From positions 1-53,351 of the forward strand of contig JAURNY010000013.1 in NCBI GenBank assembly GCA_030829955.1: a stretch of 53,351 nt of DNA, written 5' to 3'. This DNA comes from Gammaproteobacteria bacterium. GTDB taxonomy: Bacteria > Pseudomonadota > Gammaproteobacteria > Eutrophobiales > Eutrophobiaceae. The translations under genes were made by a program, and so were the position numbers. Below, in pieces: positions 9,752 to 19,998 of this stretch. Numbering within the stretch: the stretch's first letter is position 1; every line of letters starts with the position of its first letter. The notes beneath the pieces were generated by a model. It made no database searches and was not told where the DNA came from. It saw nothing but the letters and a program-made list of their open reading frames with translations.

Positions 9752-10308
9752 GCGTAATTTTTGTAAATGTAGTGCTATTGCTGTTTTTGGTGATTACAGC
9801 ATTAGCAATTAATCAGCAACGCAATCTATTTGCCGCTGTGATGATGTCAGGTATTTATAGTCTGATTTGCGCATCATTGTTTGTTTGTCTGGATGCGGTC
9901 GATGTTGCGTTTACCGAGGCAGCTGTCGGTGCAGGTATAGCTACCATATTATTTTTGGGCACATTGGCAGTAACGAGTTATGAAGAGAAACGCGTAGTAA
10001 AAGTACATTTCACCAGTTTATTTCTGGTTTTTATTTGTGGTGGATTATTGATTTATGGTTTGTCTGATATACCGGCATTTGGCGAGCACTCCAATCCTGT
10101 TCAAACATATCTTGCAGATGCCTATGTAAATACTTCTTTTGAAGTAATTGGTGTGCCTAATCTTGTCACCTCTGTATTGGCCAGTTTTCGCGGTTTTGAC
10201 ACATTAGGAGAAACAACAGTTATTTTTACTGCCGGTATATCAGTATTAATGTTACTTGGACGTGGTAAACCAAAAGGACAAAGCGTAGTACAAGAGGAAA
10301 TTAAATAA
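9748..10308 (+). CDS. DUF4040/MbhD-MbhE-type subunit (equivalent of the MrpA C-terminal part)
   Basis: This 186-residue membrane protein has an N-terminal DUF4040-like half with three helices and the motif DVAFTEAAVGAGIATILFLG (residues about 51-70), which corresponds to the region near the end of MrpA and to MbhD. The second half, with one more helix pair and SVLASFRGFDTLGETTVIFTA, matches the MbhE-like domain. The fused MbhD-MbhE arrangement, following E, F and G and preceding B, is the gene order of Mbh-type antiporter modules rather than the usual MrpABCDEFG order. It overlaps subunit B by 1 bp. Confidence 0.82.
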   Translation: MSVIFVNVVLLLFLVITALAINQQRNLFAAVMMSGIYSLICASLFVCLDAVDVAFTEAAVGAGIATILFLGTLAVTSYEEKRVVKVHFTSLFLVFICGGLLIYGLSDIPAFGEHSNPVQTYLADAYVNTSFEVIGVPNLVTSVLASFRGFDTLGETTVIFTAGISVLMLLGRGKPKGQSVVQEEIK

Positions 10309-10718
10309 TGGAACATCATCTGGTATTACAAATTGTATCTCGTATCCTGATTCCTTTGATTATGCTATTTGCTTTGTATGTCCAGTTTCATGGTGACTAT
10401 GGACCGGGTGGTGGTTTCCAGGCAGGTGTTATTTTTGCTGTCGGATTCATCTTGTATGGTTTGATATATGGCGTAGATAGATTAAGAAAAGTTATTTACC
10501 CGGCCTTGTTACGTATTATGGCGGCATTTGGTGTATTACTTTATGCCGGAGTTGGTGTAGCAGGTATGCTTAATGGTGGAGAGTTTCTAAACTATAGTGT
10601 GTTGTCTACAGATGCCGTTGCCGGTCAGCATTTGGGAATTTTACTTATTGAAGCAGGCGTAGGCATAACCGTTGCGTCTACCATGACAATTCTCTTTTAC
10701 GTGTTCGCGCGTCCCTGA
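10308..10718 (+). CDS. mnhB: Mrp/Mnh-type antiporter subunit B
   Basis: This 136-residue, four-helix membrane protein contains the MnhB signature HGDYGPGGGFQAGVIFAVGF (residues about 29-48), which also occurs in MbhF, and ends with IEAGVGITVASTMTILFYVF. It is the last gene of the set. No MnhC or MnhD follows: the convergent yhdP gene ends 1 bp after this stop. The large NuoL/M/N-like proton-pumping subunits would therefore have to be encoded elsewhere, or the module is incomplete. Confidence 0.93.
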   Translation: MEHHLVLQIVSRILIPLIMLFALYVQFHGDYGPGGGFQAGVIFAVGFILYGLIYGVDRLRKVIYPALLRIMAAFGVLLYAGVGVAGMLNGGEFLNYSVLSTDAVAGQHLGILLIEAGVGITVASTMTILFYVFARP

Positions 10719-10719
10719 A

Positions 10720-13700
10720 TTATTTTTCAGACTTTTTATTTTCCAGCTTTTCAATGACTGGTTCATCCCAGCTGCCACGTATGGTGTATTGTTTACTTAG
10801 GATTTTATTAATATTGTTAGGTATTGACTCAAATACTTCTCCTGCAAGATAAATAGCTGCACCCACACCAAAACCTATAGGACCAAGTATTGCGCTGGCT
10901 ACAGGTAAGCTGCTGGTAACTTTCGGCAAGACGGTTGCAACTTGATCATAGTCCTCATTAATAAGCCCGGTACGGCCAGTGATAGTAATATCTGCAGCCG
11001 GGGCGGTCATTAACAGGTTGTTTGTATAAGCTTCACCTTTTTCAATATTAAACTTGCCTTCTATACGATCAAAGGCAAAGCCTTTATTGAATAAATCGCT
11101 AAAATCCAGAGTAAGTCGTCTGGGCAAGGTTGTAATACTAAGCAGTCCTAGCAAACGTCCAGCAGAAGGATTTACATCCAGTAGTTGCCCTTTACTGATA
11201 TCGATATCAATATCGCCATTTATTTTTGCCAGATCAAAATCAGTTGGGGTATCCAGCCAGTTGATGTTCATATCTATACTGGTTTTACCCCCATCAATAT
11301 TGGCTGAGTCATTTGACAGACTTTCAAGTAAATTTACTAATTTACTGGCCGTAATATTGACCCGAAACTTGCTACGATTAACACCATCCGTTTCAACCCA
11401 TGTTCCTGTAGCTTCGATTTGTACATCATTGTTACGATTAAACGTAATCTTGTTAAAAACCACTTCCTCGTCTGTTTTTATGCTTTTTATTTGTGCCTGT
11501 CCGAGATTTAGATCTTCGTATACAAGGTTATTAATCTTGATATCAACATTTGGAAAATCGGTAATACTGATAGATTCTGAAGACTCTTTTCCGTCGTTAG
11601 GTTTAATTAAATGTAAATAATCAAAACTGGCATGGAGTTCATCGGTTTTTGTCTTGTTTAAGTCAAGGTAATTAACCTCCCCTTTAATTTTTTCACCTTC
11701 AATACTGGTTTGCCAGCCATCAGGTGTTTTTCTAAACATCAGTTTTACTTGTGAAAAATTATTCTGCATCAAAATAAGATTATCGACATGTAACTCGATA
11801 GCAAAGGATTTATCAGGGCTGTTAGTAACTACATTAGTTTCATCTACTTGATTTAAAAAGTGTATCCATTCATCAAGATTAATTGCTGGTATGTGACCAC
11901 TGATCAAAAAATCAGTTCGTTTTTTAGTCTTAATATCATCACCAATACCAACTTCTATACTGTCAATACTAAAGTCTTGTTGATTATTGACAGACAAACT
12001 AGCATCAAAAAAAGAATCAAATTTGATATGTATCTTGTTTATTCTGGATTGTTCAAGTCGAGTTGTGACAATAAATGGTTTTTCTTCCGATGCTATTTTT
12101 TTAAATGGTGCCGGAAGATCGATGTTTATACCTTTTAAATTAGTTTTTATTGTTATGTTGTGTTTTAGCTTATTTTTATCATCACGTTTTTTATCGATGA
12201 TGACTTCAAGGTTTGTTTCACCCTGCAATGCTTTAAAGTATTGAGCATACTCTGACAACAATGCAGGATAGAATAAGCCGAGCTGTTGAATTATAAATAG
12301 TTTGTCGACATCACCCTCAACTATGACCTGACTTTCGCCATCATCATTTACATCATGTGGAATTCTTAGTTTAACTGGTTTGCCATGATAAAGAGCATCG
12401 ATATCATTACTCCATGCCTGGTAGCGAGTAAAATTTACTTCTCCATTAATGTTTTCCAGACTGACGCCCGGAATAACTGTATCCAGCATGGTATTATTTA
12501 ATTTGATTTTGCCATCAACACTGGATTCTCTCTCGCCTAACGGAATATCTAGGTTAATATTGATTTCAAATTGTCCGGTTACATTTCTGCTTGCAAATTC
12601 ATAAAGAGAGTCGTTTTGTTTTAATGGGCTTTCATTAATAAAGGTAAGTGCATCACCAAAATTACCACTTAAATCCGAATTTACTATTAAGTGATGATTG
12701 CCGCTTACCATATCATTTATATGAGCATGTAAGGTATTAATATTCGATTTAAATATATAGCCGGAAGTTGAATCGATATTTAAATCATCATTATCAATAC
12801 GAATATCGGCTGCCAAGCTATCAATGTAAGGCCAACCCTCTGTGTAATTCAATGTAGCCTTATCAACATTTAATATGGCCTGAAATAAGCCTTGATTGTC
12901 ATTAAATGGATAATCATTTATTTTGCCTCTGAATAAGGCAAAACCAAACTGAATTTTACCGCCGATAAAAGCATCGCTAATCCATTCCCTTAGCTCAGGG
13001 TTAGTCTGTTTTGGTAAAAAAAGAGGAATATTTTCCAGGTATGTTTCATCCAGACGCGCTATTAGATCAAGATATGGCCAGTTGCCGGCGAGTGAAATTC
13101 GGCCATTAAAAGTAAAGGGAATGTCATTGCAGTTAAAAGAAAACTCGTTAACATTGATATTAGAATCAACTAGCGATAGAGATAATGCTCCTTCCAGATC
13201 GGTAACGTTCAAAGTATTATCAAATAAACTGCCAAGTTTTATCTCGCTTCTATTACTATAAATCTCAAGTGCGACATTCTGATTTTTGTAAACGATATGA
13301 CCATTTAAATTATTGGCGCCATGAGTTCCATCTTTAGAGGCAAGAGAGAATGAATCAAAGTCAGATGAAAAATATAGTTTTGAATTATCTCTAATACCCA
13401 AATTGAAGAATTCTATATTTTTTAGTTTCCCGTTTAATGATTGCCAATCTAGATTCTTTTGCCATTCATTCTTGAACAATATTTGAATAGGTATAAGCGA
13501 GACTATGTCATGCAAATTTACAAAGTCGAGTTTGCCATCAATTAAATCTATTTGATTATTCTCATCCAAATGAATATTAAATTGATGCCTGGTGGCCGGC
13601 CATAGTGCATGTTCAGTATCCAGATTGGACAAGGACAATGCAGCCAGCCATTGTTTATCTGTTTTCTTTTTTGCATCAATATTAAACTCTGCAGCATCAA

Positions 13701-14568
13701 TTTGTAATTGACCATTTCCTACCTTGAGCAGAGAGTTGTTCAATTTCGCATGCAGAGATGCATTGATCAGTTTATTTTTTTCCCATTTAGTCCACAGATT
13801 AATATCAGCGCGACCATTAACCATCTGCAATGGAAATGTTCCTGTTATCTCTTTAACGGCGAGTTGTTTACCATGAATATATATTTCCCCATCCCAGTTC
13901 GCTTGTAATGGATCACCATGAATATCCATATTTATTTTCAGGCTTTCTTCATGATTGGCGTGGAGAGAAATATTTGTATCTAACAGGTGTCGTTTACCAT
14001 CGGAACGGATGAGTAGTTCCACATTTTTGAAGTGTTTTATATCGGATGTTTTACTTTCATCAATCCAGCCAATGTCGACATTTTTTAGTTCAAGTTGTCG
14101 TTGATTAAATATCCAGTTGGCAAGTTCATCATTGTCATCGTTAATAGCACCAGAGTTGGTTTGATTATTGATTAAAAAAGAACCATCTAACTTTTTTGTA
14201 ATAGTTAGGCTAGTGCCTATCAATGATAAGTGATTGGGTTGTACTGAATATTGAAGCAGGCTAGATATAATATTGATATCTGCATCAACTTCACCAAAGT
14301 GGGCAATCACACTTTCGTCTTCTTTACTTAGTAGGGTAACGTCCTTGAAAGACAGATTCGGGTTCCAGCCTTGCCAGGTAGCAGAAATATTACCGATGAT
14401 AACAGGGTAATCTAAGTATGTACTAAACCATGTTTCAATTTCACTTTTGTAATTGCCAATGTTTGGCAGTGAATAACGTAACAGGGTAACAACAATTGCC
14501 GCTAGGATGGTGAGCCCTGTAAAGCTATACCACAGAGTTTTATATAGGCGTGAAAACAGTTTTTTCAT
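10720..14568 (-). CDS. yhdP: YhdP family protein (AsmA-like, DUF3971)
   Basis: This 1282-residue protein has one N-terminal membrane helix (about residues 14-34) and a very long periplasmic part rich in beta-strand repeats, the pattern of AsmA-like bridge proteins. YhdP in E. coli helps move phospholipid to the outer membrane. The C-terminal domain has DINPSAGRLLGLLSITTLPRRL-like and GRTGLINEDYDQ motifs typical of YhdP (here LDVNPSAGRLLGLL). Length fits the family (about 1270). It starts 14 bp after rng on the same strand, the same order as in enterobacteria. A link to the nearby Mla-like lipid transport genes is possible but unproven. Confidence 0.92.
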   Translation of the reverse strand: MKKLFSRLYKTLWYSFTGLTILAAIVVTLLRYSLPNIGNYKSEIETWFSTYLDYPVIIGNISATWQGWNPNLSFKDVTLLSKEDESVIAHFGEVDADINIISSLLQYSVQPNHLSLIGTSLTITKKLDGSFLINNQTNSGAINDDNDELANWIFNQRQLELKNVDIGWIDESKTSDIKHFKNVELLIRSDGKRHLLDTNISLHANHEESLKINMDIHGDPLQANWDGEIYIHGKQLAVKEITGTFPLQMVNGRADINLWTKWEKNKLINASLHAKLNNSLLKVGNGQLQIDAAEFNIDAKKKTDKQWLAALSLSNLDTEHALWPATRHQFNIHLDENNQIDLIDGKLDFVNLHDIVSLIPIQILFKNEWQKNLDWQSLNGKLKNIEFFNLGIRDNSKLYFSSDFDSFSLASKDGTHGANNLNGHIVYKNQNVALEIYSNRSEIKLGSLFDNTLNVTDLEGALSLSLVDSNINVNEFSFNCNDIPFTFNGRISLAGNWPYLDLIARLDETYLENIPLFLPKQTNPELREWISDAFIGGKIQFGFALFRGKINDYPFNDNQGLFQAILNVDKATLNYTEGWPYIDSLAADIRIDNDDLNIDSTSGYIFKSNINTLHAHINDMVSGNHHLIVNSDLSGNFGDALTFINESPLKQNDSLYEFASRNVTGQFEININLDIPLGERESSVDGKIKLNNTMLDTVIPGVSLENINGEVNFTRYQAWSNDIDALYHGKPVKLRIPHDVNDDGESQVIVEGDVDKLFIIQQLGLFYPALLSEYAQYFKALQGETNLEVIIDKKRDDKNKLKHNITIKTNLKGINIDLPAPFKKIASEEKPFIVTTRLEQSRINKIHIKFDSFFDASLSVNNQQDFSIDSIEVGIGDDIKTKKRTDFLISGHIPAINLDEWIHFLNQVDETNVVTNSPDKSFAIELHVDNLILMQNNFSQVKLMFRKTPDGWQTSIEGEKIKGEVNYLDLNKTKTDELHASFDYLHLIKPNDGKESSESISITDFPNVDIKINNLVYEDLNLGQAQIKSIKTDEEVVFNKITFNRNNDVQIEATGTWVETDGVNRSKFRVNITASKLVNLLESLSNDSANIDGGKTSIDMNINWLDTPTDFDLAKINGDIDIDISKGQLLDVNPSAGRLLGLLSITTLPRRLTLDFSDLFNKGFAFDRIEGKFNIEKGEAYTNNLLMTAPAADITITGRTGLINEDYDQVATVLPKVTSSLPVASAILGPIGFGVGAAIYLAGEVFESIPNNINKILSKQYTIRGSWDEPVIEKLENKKSEK

Positions 14569-14582
14569 CTGATTAATAATGA

Positions 14583-16130
14583 TCAGAGTAAGACAATGTC
14601 ATATTGTTCCTGCGTATAAAGTGTTTCCACCTGAAAGGTGATTGGACGTTTAACAAAAACTTCAAGTTCTGCCACGCTATCTGATTCCTCATCCAATAAA
14701 ATATTAACCACTTTTTGTGAGGCAACGACCAGTAGTTTACTGGCATCAAATTGTCTGACTTCACGTAATATTTCTCTGTATATTTCATAACATATAGTTT
14801 CGGCAGATTTTAGACTACCTCGCCCCATACAACTTGGACAGGCCTCGCATAAAATATGTTCAAGGCTTTCTCTCGTTCTTTTTCTGGTTAGCTGTACCAG
14901 ACCCAGGGTAGTAAGCTCGCTTAGAGTAGTTTTTGCATGATCCTTTTCAACATGTTTTTCCAGAGAGCGTAATACCTGTCTACCATGTTCCGGATCCTGC
15001 ATATCTATAAAATCGATAATTATAATGCCCCCAAGGTTTCTTACCTTGAGTTGTCTGGCGATCGTTTGAACTGCCTCTAGGTTTGTTTTGAAAATAGTTT
15101 CTTCCTGATTGCTGTGACCGACAAATGCGCCTGTGTTTACATCAACGGTAGTCATGGCTTCGGTTTGATCAATAATCAGATAGCCCCCGGACTTTAACTG
15201 TACTTTTTTATTTAATGCACGTTGAATTTCGTCTTCAACAGAATATAAATCTAGGATAGGGTGAATGCCGGTATAGTATTCAATACGACCGAGGAATTCC
15301 GGGACAAAATGCTTGGAAAATTCCATCACACGTTGATACGTCTCTTTGGAATCGAACCTAACTTTTTCAATTTCGCCATGTACCAAATCTCGCATGGTTC
15401 GCATACTGAGCGGCAGGTCTTCATATACGATGGCAGGTGGAAAAGTATTTTTTGCTCTAACTACAATCGAATCCCAGGTTTTTCGCAAGAATTCTATGTC
15501 GCGAAACAATTCTTCATCAGTAACATGTTCTGCAGCGGTTCTAACTATAAATCCGCCTTTCTTTAAAATTTCCGACTCCCGCATCGCACCGTGTAGTACT
15601 ACGTTGTCTTCGTTGCCAACTGCGAGTTTTTCAATGCCGGTTTGATAGCCCAGAATAATATTTCTTAGTCTTTCACGTTCTTCTTCATCCTCGATTCGTT
15701 GTGAAATACCAATAGAAGGATAATTCGGAATAAATACAATATAACGTGAGGGAATGGATAGACGTGTCGTTAGTCTTGCGCCCTTACTGCCAATTGGGTC
15801 CTTAACGACTTGCACCAGTATTTCCTCACCCTCGGCGAGTATTGACTCAATAGGTTGTAGTTGTTCGGGAGCAGAAATATTAGTGACAATCTCCTCCTGA
15901 TTGTTGACCGCAATATCTGATGTGTGAAGAAAACCGGTTCTTTCCAGACCAATATCAATAAATGCTGCTTGCATACCCGGTAAAACCCGTGAGACACGAC
16001 CCTTATAGATATTGCCAACCAGACCGCGTTTTTGAGTACGTTCAATATGTACTTCCTGAAGTACGCCATTTTCCACCACGGCTACGCGCGTCTCTTGCGG
16101 AGTGACATTAACTAGTATTTCTTCGCTCAT
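14583..16130 (-). CDS. rng: Ribonuclease G
   Basis: This 515-residue endoribonuclease of the RNase E/G family processes the 5' end of 16S rRNA and degrades RNA. The S1 domain near the start contains IYKGRVSRVLPGMQAAFIDI. The catalytic domain has DVNTGAF and the metal-binding IIIDFIDM. The Zn-link is CEACPSCMGRG. There is no long C-terminal scaffold, so this is RNase G rather than RNase E. It is slightly longer than the E. coli enzyme (489). yhdP follows 14 bp later in the same operon. Confidence 0.95.
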   Translation of the reverse strand: MSEEILVNVTPQETRVAVVENGVLQEVHIERTQKRGLVGNIYKGRVSRVLPGMQAAFIDIGLERTGFLHTSDIAVNNQEEIVTNISAPEQLQPIESILAEGEEILVQVVKDPIGSKGARLTTRLSIPSRYIVFIPNYPSIGISQRIEDEEERERLRNIILGYQTGIEKLAVGNEDNVVLHGAMRESEILKKGGFIVRTAAEHVTDEELFRDIEFLRKTWDSIVVRAKNTFPPAIVYEDLPLSMRTMRDLVHGEIEKVRFDSKETYQRVMEFSKHFVPEFLGRIEYYTGIHPILDLYSVEDEIQRALNKKVQLKSGGYLIIDQTEAMTTVDVNTGAFVGHSNQEETIFKTNLEAVQTIARQLKVRNLGGIIIIDFIDMQDPEHGRQVLRSLEKHVEKDHAKTTLSELTTLGLVQLTRKRTRESLEHILCEACPSCMGRGSLKSAETICYEIYREILREVRQFDASKLLVVASQKVVNILLDEESDSVAELEVFVKRPITFQVETLYTQEQYDIVLL

Positions 16131-16262
16131 AAGGTTTTCAGGCTGTCATATCTGGTTTTGATATTTTAGCAGTATAACATTCCTGTTTATATTTACCTGA
16201 TATCAATACCTTACATTTTGCATGGCTTGTTCTTTACCTATTACCGCGCTTACACTACCAAT

Positions 16263-17705
16263 ATGAATTTTACAGGTTTAGCGAAACTAGTCCCGGAATC
16301 TGCACTTTTGCTAGATGCAGAGTCGCGGCGCGTTTATGAATGTGATGGTTTAACGGCACATCGAGTAATGCCGGGTTGTGTAGTATTGCCGGAAACTATC
16401 GAGCAGGTGCAGTCTGTTTGTCGATATTGCTATGAACATGGTATTCCGGTCATCGCCAGAGGAGCTGGTACTGGATTATCCGGGGGAGCCATGCCTCATG
16501 CACGGGGTGTCTTATTGAGTCTTGCCAAATTCAACAAGATTGTCTCAGTTGATGAAATTGGAAAATCAGCTGTTGTACAACCTGGCGTAAGAAATCTGGC
16601 GATATCAGAAGCGGTTGCACATTTAGGGCTTTATTACGCCCCCGACCCCTCATCACAAATTGCTTGTACCATTGGTGGTAATGTTGCTGAAAATTCAGGT
16701 GGTGTGCATTGTTTGAAGTATGGATTAACTGTCAATAATGTCTTAAGTGTAAAAATTGTCACCATACAAGGCGAACTATTGACGATAGGCGGTCAGGCAC
16801 TGGACACACCAGGTTATGATTTATTGGCATTGATTAATGGCTCGGAAGGTATGTTGGGTATTGTTGTTGAAGTAACGGTGAAGCTTTTGGTTAAACCAAA
16901 AGTAAGTCGCGTTATTCTGGCGGCATTTGATGATTTGACAAAAGCAGGGGATAGCGTTGCCGGCATTATTTCAGCGGGGATTATTCCTGCAGGCCTTGAA
17001 ATGATGGATCAGGCTGGTGTTCGTGCAGTTGAAGACTTTGTGCATGCCGGTTATCCGATAAATGCGGCAGCTATATTACTCTGTGAAGTTGATGGTGCAG
17101 AAGAGGAAATGCAAGAAGAGTTGCAGGAAGTGGCAGCTTTATTACAACAATTTGGTGCAACCGAAGTCCGGGTTGCCAGGGACCTTGTAGAATCGCAATT
17201 ATTTTGGGCGGGGCGAAAGGCTGCTTTTCCGGCAGTCGGTCGTATTTCACCGGATTATTACTGTATGGATGGCACGATACCTCGCAAACATCTTGCTGAA
17301 GTACTCTCAGGCATTAATGAATTGTCAAAAAAGCATAACCTCGCCGTTGCGAATGTTTTTCATGCCGGTGATGGTAATTTACACCCACTGATTCTTTATG
17401 ACGTAACTAAAGAAGGCGAACTCAAACGGGCAGAAGCCTTTGGTAGTGAGATATTACAACTCTGTTTAAGCATGGGTGGAACGATTACGGGTGAGCATGG
17501 AGTTGGTATCGAAAAGATAAATGAAATGTGTATTCAATTTTCACAAGCAGAATTGATTCAGTTTCATAATTTAAAAAAGGCCTTTGACGATAAACAATTA
17601 CTCAATCCTGGAAAGGCAATACCCACATTAAATCGTTGTGCTGAATTTGGCGCCATGCATGTGCATCAGGGCAAAGACGCGTTTCCTGACCTGGAAAGAT
17701 TCTGA
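16263..17705 (+). CDS. glcD: Glycolate oxidase FAD-linked subunit
   Basis: GlcD is the catalytic FAD subunit of the membrane-associated glycolate oxidase, which converts glycolate to glyoxylate. The FAD-binding domain has ARGAGTGLSGGAMPHARGV, IGGNVAENSGG and GYDLLALINGSEGMLG. The C-terminal domain has VFHAGDGNLHPL and GTITGEHGVGIEK. I place the start at ATG 16263 (480 residues). An upstream in-frame ATG at 16218 would add 15 residues with no family similarity, and neither has a good ribosome site. glcE and glcF follow with 4 bp and 3 bp gaps, so this is a glcDEF operon. Glycolate in autotrophs comes from RuBisCO oxygenation. Confidence 0.93.
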   Translation: MNFTGLAKLVPESALLLDAESRRVYECDGLTAHRVMPGCVVLPETIEQVQSVCRYCYEHGIPVIARGAGTGLSGGAMPHARGVLLSLAKFNKIVSVDEIGKSAVVQPGVRNLAISEAVAHLGLYYAPDPSSQIACTIGGNVAENSGGVHCLKYGLTVNNVLSVKIVTIQGELLTIGGQALDTPGYDLLALINGSEGMLGIVVEVTVKLLVKPKVSRVILAAFDDLTKAGDSVAGIISAGIIPAGLEMMDQAGVRAVEDFVHAGYPINAAAILLCEVDGAEEEMQEELQEVAALLQQFGATEVRVARDLVESQLFWAGRKAAFPAVGRISPDYYCMDGTIPRKHLAEVLSGINELSKKHNLAVANVFHAGDGNLHPLILYDVTKEGELKRAEAFGSEILQLCLSMGGTITGEHGVGIEKINEMCIQFSQAELIQFHNLKKAFDDKQLLNPGKAIPTLNRCAEFGAMHVHQGKDAFPDLERF

Positions 17706-17709
17706 TGCC

Positions 17710-18765
17710 ATGAATACTGATATTAAATCTATACAGGAGCAGGTATTAAATGCTGTTAAGAATAAACAGCCATTGGCGATTAGTGGTACAAACAGTAAAT
17801 CGTTTTATGGAAATAAGATCGATGGTGAGTCACTCTCCTTACGGGATTACCAAGGTGTTATCCAGTATGAGCCTACCGAGCTTTATATAACAGCAAAAGC
17901 GGGAACCTCGTTGAGAGCAATTGAACAGATACTCACTGAATCTGGCCAACTTCTGGCATTTGAACCACCACAATTTAATGATGGAACAATAGGTGGTGCT
18001 GTCGCTTCTGGCTTGAGTGGCCCTGCAAGACCTTATCTGGGTGCTGTTAGAGATTTTGTGCTTGGTGTCAAATGTATTAATGGAAAAGGTGAGTTGCTGA
18101 GTTTTGGTGGACAAGTGATGAAGAATGTTGCCGGCTATGATGTATCACGATTACTGACTGGGTCGCTTGGAACATTAGGTGTGATATTGGAAGTTACATT
18201 GAAGGTATTGCCTGTGCCGCGGTTTGAAGCAAGTTATCTAAAACAAATGTCGTTTGATGATGCAAAAACGATATTAAATGAATTGGCCTCTCAGCCAGTA
18301 CCCTTTTCGGCAACTGCCTATGATGGTGAAAATTTGTATCTTCGATTAAGTGGACATCAGCCGTCAATCGAAAAACTTATAAATGAACTGAAATTTGATG
18401 CGCTAGCTAACGCAGAATCATTTTGGGCATCAATTCGTAATCATTCTCATGCATTTTTTAAAACATCTAAAAACCTTTGGCGTTTATCCTTGCCGATAAT
18501 ACATAAGCCTGATTTTGCTGATGAGCCATTCTTTATGGATTGGGGTGGAGCACAATACTGGTTAGCCACAGATCATCCGGCAGAATATGTATTTGATTTG
18601 GCCAGAAAATATCAGGGTAGTGCGACCTTGTTTTATGATCGAACAAATTGCACTGATAAGTTTCAACCTTTAAGTAGGGAAATGCTTGCCTTGCAGCGTC
18701 GTATAAAGATGGCTTTTGATCCTAACAATATTCTTAATCCGGGTAGAATGTATTCTGAAATCTGA
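17710..18765 (+). CDS. glcE: Glycolate oxidase FAD-binding subunit
   Basis: This 351-residue protein has a PCMH-type FAD-binding domain: PLAISGTNSKSFYG, YEPTELYITAKAGTSL, FNDGTIGGAVASGLSGPARP, and NVAGYDVSRLLTGSLGTLG, ending in FDPNNILNPGRMY. These are GlcE features. The start at ATG 17710 is chosen because GGAAAG sits at a good distance upstream and it lies 4 bp after the glcD stop. It forms the three-subunit oxidase with GlcD and GlcF. Confidence 0.93.
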   Translation: MNTDIKSIQEQVLNAVKNKQPLAISGTNSKSFYGNKIDGESLSLRDYQGVIQYEPTELYITAKAGTSLRAIEQILTESGQLLAFEPPQFNDGTIGGAVASGLSGPARPYLGAVRDFVLGVKCINGKGELLSFGGQVMKNVAGYDVSRLLTGSLGTLGVILEVTLKVLPVPRFEASYLKQMSFDDAKTILNELASQPVPFSATAYDGENLYLRLSGHQPSIEKLINELKFDALANAESFWASIRNHSHAFFKTSKNLWRLSLPIIHKPDFADEPFFMDWGGAQYWLATDHPAEYVFDLARKYQGSATLFYDRTNCTDKFQPLSREMLALQRRIKMAFDPNNILNPGRMYSEI

Positions 18766-18768
18766 TTT

Positions 18769-19995
18769 ATGGAAGCGAATTTTTCACATGAATTTAAATC
18801 GACTTCAGCAGGACAGGAAGCCGAGCGTATATTACGCGCTTGTGTTCATTGTGGTTTCTGTAATGCAACTTGTCCGACTTATCGACTGTTGGGTGATGAG
18901 CTGGATGGACCTCGAGGTCGAATCTATTTAATTAAATCATTACTTGAAGATAAGCCGAGTTCACATAAAACACTTGAGCATCTGGATCGTTGTTTAACCT
19001 GCAGGGCATGCGAAACAACCTGCCCTTCCGGAGTCGAGTATGGCAAGTTACTTGATATCGGACGTCATCACGCAGAACCTTTGGCAAAGCGTTCATTAGG
19101 TAACCGTCTATTGCGGAATGTAATTTTGAGGGTTTTGCCTTATCGAGAGCGTTTTGCAGGTTTATTAGCACTTGGCCAGCTAGTACGACCATTAATGCCA
19201 AATGTAATAAAAAAACTAATTCCGGTTAAACATGCGAAAATAGAATTAGTTATTTCTCCAAATAGTAATAATCATAAAGAAGTCATATTGCTAGGTGGCT
19301 GCGTACAAAATATCCTGGCACCAAATATAAATGCATCAGTTAAGTTATTGCTTGATAAGCTTGGAATTGAAGTGACTGAAGTCATTAGTGAGCAATGTTG
19401 TGGTGCGCTTAGCCATCATCTAAATGCAAGCGGGCAGGCAGAAGCATTTATGAAGGCAAATATTGATGCAATAGTGCCGTTGATTGAAAAAGGTGCCAAA
19501 GCAATAATTTCAACAGCAAGTGGTTGTGGTGTTCATCTTAAAGAATATGGTTATCACTTTCGAAATGATGTCGACTATGCTGACAGAGCAGCTATTTTTT
19601 CCGAACAAGTAGTCGATATTGCCGAGTACTTTCAACAACAGGATATTGGAGCATTGCAATTTAAATCATTTGAGCATGCTGTAGCATTTCAAAGTCCATG
19701 TACCTTGCAGCATGGGCAAAAACTAAATGGATTAGTTGAGAGAATATTAAGCACTTTGGGTATTAGGCTATTGCATGTAAATGATGCATATCTATGTTGT
19801 GGTTCTGCTGGTGTTTATTCTATATTGCAGAAGGAAATTTCACACAAGCTTAGAAAAAATAAACTGGAAAATTTGCTTGCGGAGCAACCTGATTACATAT
19901 TGACGTCAAATATTGGTTGTCTTGAACATTTAAGACAGGCGAGTCCAGTGCCGATTATGCATTGGGCGGATTATCTGGCTGCCCAGCTGCAATAA
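18769..19995 (+). CDS. glcF: Glycolate oxidase iron-sulfur subunit
   Basis: This 408-residue protein carries two ferredoxin-type 4Fe-4S motifs, CVHCGFCNATCPTY and CLTCRACETTCPSG, followed by the two CCG domains (EQCCGALSHH and YLCCGSAGVYS). It passes electrons from the flavin subunits to the quinone pool. It begins 3 bp after glcE and ends 3 bp before the convergent mlaA stop, with no obvious terminator between them. Confidence 0.95.
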   Translation: MEANFSHEFKSTSAGQEAERILRACVHCGFCNATCPTYRLLGDELDGPRGRIYLIKSLLEDKPSSHKTLEHLDRCLTCRACETTCPSGVEYGKLLDIGRHHAEPLAKRSLGNRLLRNVILRVLPYRERFAGLLALGQLVRPLMPNVIKKLIPVKHAKIELVISPNSNNHKEVILLGGCVQNILAPNINASVKLLLDKLGIEVTEVISEQCCGALSHHLNASGQAEAFMKANIDAIVPLIEKGAKAIISTASGCGVHLKEYGYHFRNDVDYADRAAIFSEQVVDIAEYFQQQDIGALQFKSFEHAVAFQSPCTLQHGQKLNGLVERILSTLGIRLLHVNDAYLCCGSAGVYSILQKEISHKLRKNKLENLLAEQPDYILTSNIGCLEHLRQASPVPIMHWADYLAAQLQ

Positions 19996-19998
19996 CAT

